6,329 nucleotides of DNA. It comes from Acidobacteriota bacterium (GTDB lineage Bacteria > Acidobacteriota > HRBIN11). The stretch spans positions 1-6,329 of the forward strand of contig JANXAA010000133.1 in the NCBI GenBank assembly GCA_025061865.1. The letters run 5' to 3'. A model generated the notes under the pieces. It ran no database searches. It worked only from the letters and a program-made list of their open reading frames with translations, and was not told the DNA's origin. Position 1 is the stretch's first letter, and every line of letters starts with the position of its first letter. The translations under genes and the position numbers were made by a program. Shown one piece after another: positions 1 through 5,327 of this stretch.

Positions 1-81
1 TCGAAGACCCGTTTTCATGAACCCGCCGCCGGACAAAATTTGGACCATGGGCCACGGACCTCTTTGAGGCCCATCGGGATG

Positions 82-106
82 CCTCGTCTTGGGCCTCGGG
101 ACGAGG
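82..106. other. Short inverted repeat in the gap after the methyltransferase
   Basis: CCTCGTC (82-88) pairs perfectly with GACGAGG (100-106), extendable by two G-T pairs, with a loop of about seven bases. It lies just past the methyltransferase stop on the leftward strand, where a terminator would sit, but no T-run follows. The rest of 1-136 shows no supportable gene. Confidence 0.25.
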
Positions 107-136
107 GAACCCGGATCCCCAAGGGAAGTTCATGGT

Positions 137-834
137 CTATAGTCTTATGGTTTGGGGTCTCTCCTTCACGAAGGCCATTAGGTAGTGGTCGCTCAGCCAG
201 ACTGTAAGCGGGACCTGACGAAGGGAGCGCTCCCACTGCTCAAGATACTCCAGCAGACGGGGCCGTCGCTCGACCCAGCGACTCAGGTCCGTCGGGGGGA
301 GCAGGACTCTGAGGTCTATCATATAAAGGGTTCGGAAGTGGGGAGCCAATTCAGATCTCAGACGCCGCGGCGACGGATACCAGACCCGAATGGCCGGTCC
401 ACTGCCGAGACGGGCTCCGGCACCGGACCGGAAACGCCGAAAAGCCGTTCGGCCCCGCCCGTGAAGCAGATGCCACCCGACTTCCCACAGACAGAGAGGC
501 CCCATCGGGACCAGAACGACGTGGCCGCCCGGCCGGACCCACCGGGCCAGGACCGAACAAACTTGATGTGGTCAGCGACGCCGGCAGCCTCGGCTTTCTG
601 ACGGGCGACGTCCAGTATGGTCGCCGAGGCATCCACGGCTGTCACAGAGATGCCCCGCCGGGCCAGCCAGACGGCGTCCTCGCCGGTCCCACACCCGAGG
701 TCGATCACGCGGTCGCCCGGCTGAAAGACTCTTTCGAGGCATTCCCAGACGAAAGCCCGAAGCCGCCGGCCTAAAGGCCGGTCTGTGAACTGGGCATCGT
801 AGACGGTCGCCACGGTGTCAAAGGGATGGGCCAT
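137..834 (-). pseudogene. Class I SAM-dependent methyltransferase, internally deleted
   Basis: A SAM-dependent methyltransferase whose substrate is unknown, probably acting with the radical SAM enzymes upstream. The ATG at 834 opens a good N-terminus: residues 43-51 give VIDLGCGTG (motif I, SAM glycine loop) and an acidic residue at D68 in VTAVDAS. The match holds to about residue 95 (DHIKFVRS). It then breaks at 537-555, and the typical post-core stretch LARWVRPGGHVVLVPMG follows in another frame and runs to the TAG at 137-139, ending in KERPQTIRL. Between the two halves a normal enzyme of this fold has roughly 30-40 residues (strand 4 and its helix), which are absent. So the lesion is a deletion of about 100 bases that also changes frame, not a simple indel. 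Uninterrupted reading from 834 stops near 358, with a meaningless tail of about 60 residues. No strong Shine-Dalgarno is seen. It is the last recognisable gene of the leftward operon. Confidence 0.8.
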
Positions 835-866
835 GTCTGGTCTCTCTGGGCTTCGGTGTTGGCTGA

Positions 867-941
867 GTGTTGAGTGTCAGGGGCGGGAGTCGGGGATCGG
901 GCTTTTCTCAGGCCCCCGACCCCTAACCCCTGATCTCCCAC
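867..941. repeat. Intergenic imperfect hairpin with a G-quadruplex motif on each strand
   Basis: Arms at 877-895 and 913-933 pair as TCAGGGG with CCCCTGA and TCGGGG with CCCCGA, with a few mismatches and one bulge between; flanking GTG/CAC and GAG/CTC extend the stem. The loop contains CTTTTCTC. The plus strand at 880-901 has four G runs (4, 3, 4, 3) with loops of 1, 4 and 3. The minus strand at 939-913 has four G runs (3, 4, 4, 5) with loops of 6, 3 and 2. It lies in the gap between gene C and the methyltransferase. It resembles a dispersed intergenic repeat, or could act as an attenuator or processing site; no T-run follows on either strand, so a classical terminator is unlikely. Confidence 0.55.
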
Positions 942-947
942 ACCCTT

Positions 948-2361
948 TCATTCCGTCTCCCGCTGCGTGAGCCACATCCCGACCCGTCCGATGCGGGCGT
1001 TGGCCCATGCTTTGGCCATCCGCCAGTAGTCGGGCCGAGGCCTCTGCCGTTGCTTGTGCCATTGGATTTCGCCGGTCAGCCATCGGATGGCGAACTCATA
1101 AATCGTCGAGAGTGTCGGCCGGCGATAGTAAGGTCTCGGTCCGAACCCTCGTCCCAGGGCTTGCGGGCGACGATACGGTCGGCCACGAGGTCATAGTACG
1201 GCGTTCCCTTAATGGGATAGGCGCCGGTCGTCAGAAAAACGTCGGGGTCGGCTTCTTTGAGGAACTTGAGGGTGGTCTGGATGTCCGCCACGTCTTCACC
1301 CTCGTAACCCAGCATGATAAAGACGCCGGTCTCGATCCCATACCGTCGGAGCAGGCGGATGAACCACCGGGCCCGCTCGGCATTGACTCGCCGGTCCATG
1401 GCGTCTAAGACTCGCTGGGAACCGTTCTCGATGCCGACCCACAGTCGGAGACAGCCCATTTCGGCCAGCGTACGGACGACGGCCTCGTTGAGACGGTCCT
1501 CCCGGGAAATGGTCTCAAAGGGAACTCGCAGGCCCCGCCGCTTGAGCTCTGCGGCATACTGGAAGAACCAGCCGTAGTGAATAGTGAACACATCGTCGGC
1601 ATACCACACTACGTCCGGATGGTATGTCTGGACGATCGTCTCCAGTTCGTCGGCGACATTCTGGGACGACCGCCGTCGGTGACTGGATCCGAAGACGGCA
1701 TGACTACACCAAGTGCACGTGTATGGGGATCCCCGGGCCGTGATGAGGGACACGGAGCCCATCCCGTGATGTTCTCGCCAGACCCGGATGTACGTCGGGA
1801 TGTCGATGGCGGCTCGGTCGGGAAACGGTAGGGCGTCTAAGTCCGGGATGAAAGGCCGGGCCGGGGTCCGCACGATGCGACCGTCGTCCTCTCGGTAGAC
1901 GATGCCCCGGATCGCTTGCATGGCCGTAGGACCCTTCTGAAGCAGGTGGGGCAAGAGTTCCTCCATCGTGTGTTCGCCCTCGCCGATGGCGACGACGTCC
2001 GCACCCCGTTGGAAGTACTCCTCCGCATAATTGGCCGGCTCGGGACCCCCCAGGACGACGGTCGCCCCCAACTCCTTACAGAGGCGGACCATGCGAAGGA
2101 CGGTCGGCCGGGTCAGCAGGTTGCAGTAAATCCCGGCGACCGGAGGTCGTGTCTGCCGGACGTAAGTAACAAAGTCCTCCCACCGGCGGAACGTCGTATC
2201 AAAGACGGCCACGTCGAATTCCCGGGCCTTGAGGTAGGCCGAAATGTACAAAACCCCCAGCGGGGGATAGGGCTTCATGACGGCCCGCTCGTGTGGGTCC
2301 TCGGCCAAGAAGTAGCCATGCGTCAACAAAACGTCTATGGGGTCCCCTAACCCGAACTCAT
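948..2361 (-). CDS. B12-binding-domain radical SAM protein (C), frameshifted near both ends, first cluster Cys replaced by Ser
   Basis: Third radical SAM enzyme of the operon. Uninterrupted homologous sequence runs from about 2350 to 1103. Repairing one base at each end gives a 471-residue protein, normal for the family. Residues 9-150 form a cobalamin-binding-like Rossmann domain, with VMKPYPPLGVLYISAYL, VVLGGPEPANYAEEY and VVAIGEGE as typical landmarks. The radical SAM core follows, with WYADDVF (253-259) and GIENGSQRVLDAM (310-322). The start is taken as the ATG at 2361, which overlaps the TGA of gene B. It needs one extra base in the CCC at 2351-2353 (plus strand) to enter frame as MSSGLGDPIDVLLTHGYF. 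At the other end one base is missing in AAA at 1100-1102. Restoring it gives RRFYEFAIRWLTGEIQW and a run to the TGA at 948-950; as written the frame stops at 1076. The cluster motif reads SPYTCTWC at 212-219 instead of CxxxCxxC, which would impair [4Fe-4S] binding if real. Substrate unknown. Confidence 0.85.
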
Positions 2362-3390
2362 GCCATCCGAGGCGACGGTCGGAGCCATCCGACGACGACC
2401 TTCTCGATGGGGAAACCGTAAAAATCCTGTTGACAACGCCACCGGGCGATGGCCTGCAGGGGCCGGCGGTACCACACCCGTCGACCGCCGGCCCACTGAC
2501 TGTAAAACTTGAACCGCTCAATCCGTCGATACTTCTCAGTGCTGACCCAGGGTCCCGCCGAGCCGATGAAGTCGAATTCAGCCCACTCGTCCATGTTCTG
2601 GGGCAGGTCGTACCCCTGGCGGACGACGACCTCCGGGATGAGCGACCCGGATGCGGCTTGTAGTAGAAGATGGGGGTCTCAAACCGGGGGCTCATCGGGC
2701 GGAGATGCTTGACCAGGTCCAGCGTCGCCCGAACGCTTTCGTCAGGCTCGCCCGGAAAGCCGACGATAAAGGGAAAGATAGCGCCCAGGCCGTAGCGAAC
2801 GCACCGCTCGGCGCAGTGGAGGACCTGCTCGAGGGTAATGTCCTTCAGCCTCTACCGAAGGAGGGCCGGCGACCCAGACTCGACGCCGATCATGACCTGC
2901 CGGAGACCCGACCGTACGCACAGGGCCCACCCTTCGTCAGATAGCCGGTACCCCTGGTCAGCCCGCATCGTAGCCGTCCACGTAAAAGCAAGTCCCGGCG
3001 GAGGAATTCCTCGACGATGGCGATGACTCGCTTTTCGAAGGTAAAGAACGTCTCACCTTGGAAGGCCAGGTCCTCGAACGAGTAGCGCCGCCAGAGGAAC
3101 TCGATTTCGTCGCCGACCCGCTCGGGCGAGAGGGCCACCCACCGACGGCCGTAGACGAAGGGGTCCGCACAGAAGGCGCATCTGTAATGACAGCCCATCG
3201 ATGAAACATAGTCCAATTGACGCTTGCCCTTGGGTCGGAAGTACTGCTCGACGGGGATGAGGCCGTAGTCGACGGGCGAGAAGGCATTCATGTCCATAAG
3301 GGGACGAGGCGGATTCTGGAGGGGCGTATCCTTCCGGCGGAAGGCCGTCCCCGGGAGTCCGTCCAGAGGGGTACGGTCGGTCAGTCGGTC
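2358..3390 (-). pseudogene. B12-binding-domain radical SAM protein (B), N-terminus missing, multiple lesions
   Basis: Remnant of a second radical SAM enzyme. It begins abruptly at the tail of a B12-binding-like domain (LTDRTPLDGLPGTAFRRKD), so about 130 N-terminal residues are absent. The cluster motif CHYRCAFC (plus-strand 3169-3192) is intact CxxxCxxC. It is followed by FEDLAFQGETFF, the SAM-site segment IGVESGS, FPFIVGFPGEP and a long C-terminal tail ending WLRPSPRMA, then TGA at 2358-2360. Three lesions break the frame. One base is missing in AAAA at 2984-2987 (repair gives RRDLLFTWTATMRADQGYR). An in-frame TAG lies at 2852-2854, between SPALLR and RLKDITLEQV. One base is missing in CCC at 2646-2648 (repair gives KPHPGSLIPEVVVRQGYD). 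Typical proteins are about 470-490 residues and about 345 remain. Its stop overlaps the start of gene C (ATGA), implying translational coupling in the intact operon. Substrate unknown. Confidence 0.8.
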
Positions 3391-4098
3391 GGGCTGTAAC
3401 GTTGGCCCCAGATGGGCTGGGCGCACCAGTTGCAGTGGTACGGACAACCCCGCGTGGTGACCATGTTCATCGAAAAGTACCCGTGGCGGCGGTACCAAAT
3501 TTCCCGATAGCGGTCGACGTCGGCGAGGTCCCAGGCCGGAAACGGCAGGGCATCGGGGTCACGGATATCGGGTCGGCGGGGCGTCCGGACGAGGGTTCCA
3601 CCCATCTGGGGGTCAATGAAGGCCAAACCCGGGATTTCGGACAAGGGCGTGTCGGTCCGGCCCGTCCGGCGATCCAGGAGTTGGGCCAAGGTGAGCTCGC
3701 CTTCGCCGATAAGGACGAAGTGGGCCCCATGGAGCAGGTAGAGTTCAGGGTGGTCCGTGGCGTCGGAGCCGGCGACAAGGACCGTACAACCGCGGCGGTG
3801 GGCCATCTCGATCATGGTAAAGGCTGCCTGCCGCATCCGGAGGAGGCACATCTTAGACAGGTAGTTGAAGTTGTCCTCGTATAAGGACGGCGAAACGGGG
3901 CTGTTCGCGAGCTAGGGCCCGGTCCCAGTCGGATTCGGACTCGGCCAGCATGGCATCAAAGAGGGCGACGTCATAGCCTTGCTGGCGCAGAAAGGAAGCG
4001 GCATACAGCGTCCCTAGAGGTGGGTACGGCTGGAGGGCCGTCCACATCTTGGGGTCCAGGCGCAGGTAATAGGACTGGCCGAAAAGGACCTGGCGCAT
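3381..4098 (-). pseudogene. B12-binding-domain radical SAM protein (A), C-terminal half missing
   Basis: First gene of the leftward operon. The chosen start is the ATG at 4098 (MRQVLFGQSYYLRLDPK), with purine-rich AGGCAGG five bases upstream; the TTG just before it is less likely. Residues 1-150 are a cobalamin-binding-like domain with ALQPYPPLGTLYAASFLRQQ, VLVAGSDATDHPELYL and FVLIGEGELTLAQLL. The radical SAM core then opens with VTTRGCPYHCNWC, giving cysteines 218, 222 and 225 once the frame is repaired. One extra base near 3881-3884 breaks the frame after RFAVL; removing it gives YEDNFNYLSKMCLLRMRQ. After AQPIWGQRYS (about residue 235) the protein stops being recognisable and ends at a TGA at 3381-3383, where gene B sequence takes over in another frame. 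Roughly 250 residues, most of the TIM-barrel, are missing. As it stands it could hold a cluster but not form a complete active site. Function of the intact form unknown. Confidence 0.8.
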
Positions 4099-4103
4099 CA
4101 AGA

Positions 4104-4110
4104 CCTGCCT
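4104..4110 (-). promoter_or_regulatory. Ribosome binding site of radical SAM A
   Basis: Minus-strand AGGCAGG ends five bases before the ATG at 4098. This spacing supports the ATG rather than the adjacent TTG as the start. Confidence 0.5.
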
Positions 4111-4138
4111 GCGGGGACGGGACCGGCAGTTTCCTTTT

Positions 4139-4169
4139 ATTATATAGATATATCTGTTTTTATTGTAAA
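4139..4169 (-). promoter_or_regulatory. Candidate promoter for the leftward radical SAM operon
   Basis: On the minus strand TTTACA (plus 4164-4169) is followed after 17 bases by TATATA (4141-4146), overlapping TATAAT (4139-4144). It sits in an AT-rich island (about 4131-4175) in otherwise GC-rich DNA. Transcription would start near 4132 and give a leader of about 34 bases before the ATG at 4098. A perfect 10-base palindrome, AGATATATCT (4146-4155), overlaps the spacer and could be an operator. Confidence 0.5.
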
Positions 4170-4311
4170 ATGGAACTTTGGTATGACAGGGGACGGTCTT
4201 GGACAGGTCGGCAGGTGTCGGTGGAGCCCCTTGTTCATGTCGCCGGACCGTATCAGGCCCATCTGCCTTCTGCCCACCTACCGACTTGCCTTACAACGGA
4301 GCCTCCCGCCG

Positions 4312-4340
4312 TTGACACCTCGGCGGGACCTATCCAGAAT
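4312..4340 (+). promoter_or_regulatory. Candidate promoter for the amidase gene
   Basis: A perfect TTGACA (4312-4317) is followed after 17 bases by CAGAAT (4335-4340), four of six matches to the -10 consensus. Transcription from about 4347 would place the signal-peptide ATG at 4382 some 35 bases downstream. This fits the 4382 start better than 4422 or 4458. Confidence 0.4.
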
Positions 4341-4381
4341 GGTCCCCCTATTCCCACGAAAAGCAACGGGAGCCGCGCCTT

Positions 4382-5189
4382 ATGTTGTCCGGGCGGGTTC
4401 TTCTTATCCTGACTTGGGTCCTTGCAGACGTCCTGCTACTGTCGGCATGGGCCCGCGATGAATCCCGGGTCGAGCCCCCCCCGGCCGGACGGAATCCGAG
4501 CCGTCGTGATCGACCCCGGTCACGGAGGAAGTGAAACGGGGACGGTATCACCTACCGGTCTCATGGAAAAAGACGTCACCCTTAGCATCGCCCGTCTCCT
4601 GAAACACCTGCTGGAAAGTCGGCTGGGTCTTCAGGTCTGGCTAACTCGAGAAGACGACCGAAACGTCGACTTGGACACCCGCACGGCCGTCGCCAACAAC
4701 CTGCATGCCGACTTGTTCATTAGCATCCATGCCAATGCGGCTATGCGGGGTCGGGCAGCCGGCGTGGAGACATACTACTTGAGCACGGACTGGTTGGATG
4801 AAGAAACCCGTAAGCGTCTTTCGGCAAGTGAGCCGGGCGCCTTTGCACCCCGAAGGCCTCCCGACTCGCAAGACCCCCTGGCCCTGATCCTTTGGGACAT
4901 GGCCCAGATCGCTCACCTGGAAGAGAGTAGCCGGCTGGCTCAGACAATCCAGCAGACCCTTAACCGAGAGTTGGGTCTCCCGGATCGGGGCGTCAAGCAA
5001 GCGCCCTTCCGGGTCTTGATGGGCGCCCAGATGCCGGCCGTATTGGTCGAGGTCGGTTTCCTGGATAATCCTGAAGAAGCCCGCCGGCTGGCCGACGGCA
5101 AATACCAAGCCCGCCTGGCTGAAGCCCTCTACCGGAGCATCGAGCGCTACCTATCGATCCGGCAGGCCATGCAGGCCCCGTCCCCCTGA
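4382..5189 (+). CDS. N-acetylmuramoyl-L-alanine amidase (Amidase_3 family), exported; frameshift at a C8 tract
   Basis: Zinc amidase that cleaves the bond between N-acetylmuramic acid and L-alanine in peptidoglycan; it would act in the periplasm or cell wall during division or turnover. The catalytic domain is complete. Counting from the start chosen here, the ligands are H47 in DPGHGG, E62 in MEKDVTL and H116 in ISIHAN, with catalytic E223 in LVEVGFLDN. The segment ILWDMAQIAHLEESSRLAQ is typical of the family. The frame that contains this domain has only ATGs at 4422 and 4458 and no signal peptide. The ATG at 4382, preceded by GGGAG, opens a convincing signal peptide (MLSGRVLLILTWVLADVLLL, then SAWARDES) in another frame. 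Removing one C from the C8 run at 4475-4482 joins the two as VEPPRPDGIRAVVIDPG, making a 268-residue protein. There is no AMIN, LysM or SH3 domain, so it is a minimal amidase. If the C8 is real, only a cytoplasmic form from 4422 or 4458 would be made. Confidence 0.9.
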
Positions 5190-5198
5190 GATCGAATA

Positions 5199-5225
5199 GA
5201 CCCGTCGGGAAGGCGTGACGGGGTC
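5199..5225 (+). terminator. Weak hairpin after the amidase stop
   Basis: GACCCGTC (5199-5206) pairs with GACGGGGTC (5217-5225) with one bulged G and a ten-base loop, starting ten bases after the amidase stop. A second small hairpin, GCAC-loop-GTGC, follows around 5240-5252. No T-run follows either, so intrinsic termination is only a possibility. Confidence 0.25.
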
Positions 5226-5254
5226 GACGAGGGGCAGGGGCACTCCCCGTGCAT

Positions 5255-5283
5255 TTGAAGTCCTGCCGGAAAAGACCTATCTT
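5255..5283 (+). promoter_or_regulatory. Candidate promoter for korA
   Basis: TTGAAG (5255-5260), a 17-base spacer, and TATCTT (5278-5283), each four of six to consensus. The start would be near 5290, with a leader of about 38 bases. The 138-base gap after the amidase and the possible hairpin at 5199-5225 fit an independent transcription unit. Confidence 0.35.
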
Positions 5284-5315
5284 TTACGAATTTACACGCG
5301 GCCACGCCTTTACCC

Positions 5316-5321
5316 AGGAGG
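5316..5321 (+). promoter_or_regulatory. Strong ribosome binding site of korA
   Basis: A perfect AGGAGG six bases before the ATG at 5328. It fixes the start of korA and is much the strongest Shine-Dalgarno in the window, consistent with high expression of a central metabolic enzyme. Confidence 0.85.
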
Positions 5322-5327
5322 TCATCC

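Noticed and set aside
15..236. Minus-strand open frame of 73 residues
   Set aside because: It overlaps the methyltransferase C-terminus in another frame, is rich in Gly, Pro and Arg, and matches no family.
1007..1408. Plus-strand open frame of 133 residues
   Set aside because: Antisense to the C-terminal half of radical SAM C; the minus strand carries clear family motifs here.
1916..2350. Plus-strand open frame of 144 residues
   Set aside because: Antisense to the B12-binding-like domain of radical SAM C, with no recognisable domain of its own.
2358..2695. An N-terminal extension of radical SAM C beginning at 2695
   Set aside because: After the first 15 or so residues, which are gene B sequence, the frame is an out-of-frame reading of gene B's C-terminus. 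The homologous start is near 2361.
3402..3884. Plus-strand open frame of 160 residues
   Set aside because: Antisense to radical SAM A over its B12-like domain and cluster motif; composition is that of a shadow frame.
3381..4098. A natural fusion of radical SAM A and B
   Set aside because: The two parts are in different frames, with a stop between them, and A ends just after its cluster motif, so no sensible fused fold results.
4020..4461. Plus-strand open frames across the divergent region (130 and 92 residues)
   Set aside because: They run through the AT-rich promoter island and into the amidase signal peptide in wrong frames, and have no motif.
4641..5108. Minus-strand open frame of 155 residues
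   Set aside because: Antisense to the amidase catalytic domain, which has all its zinc ligands.
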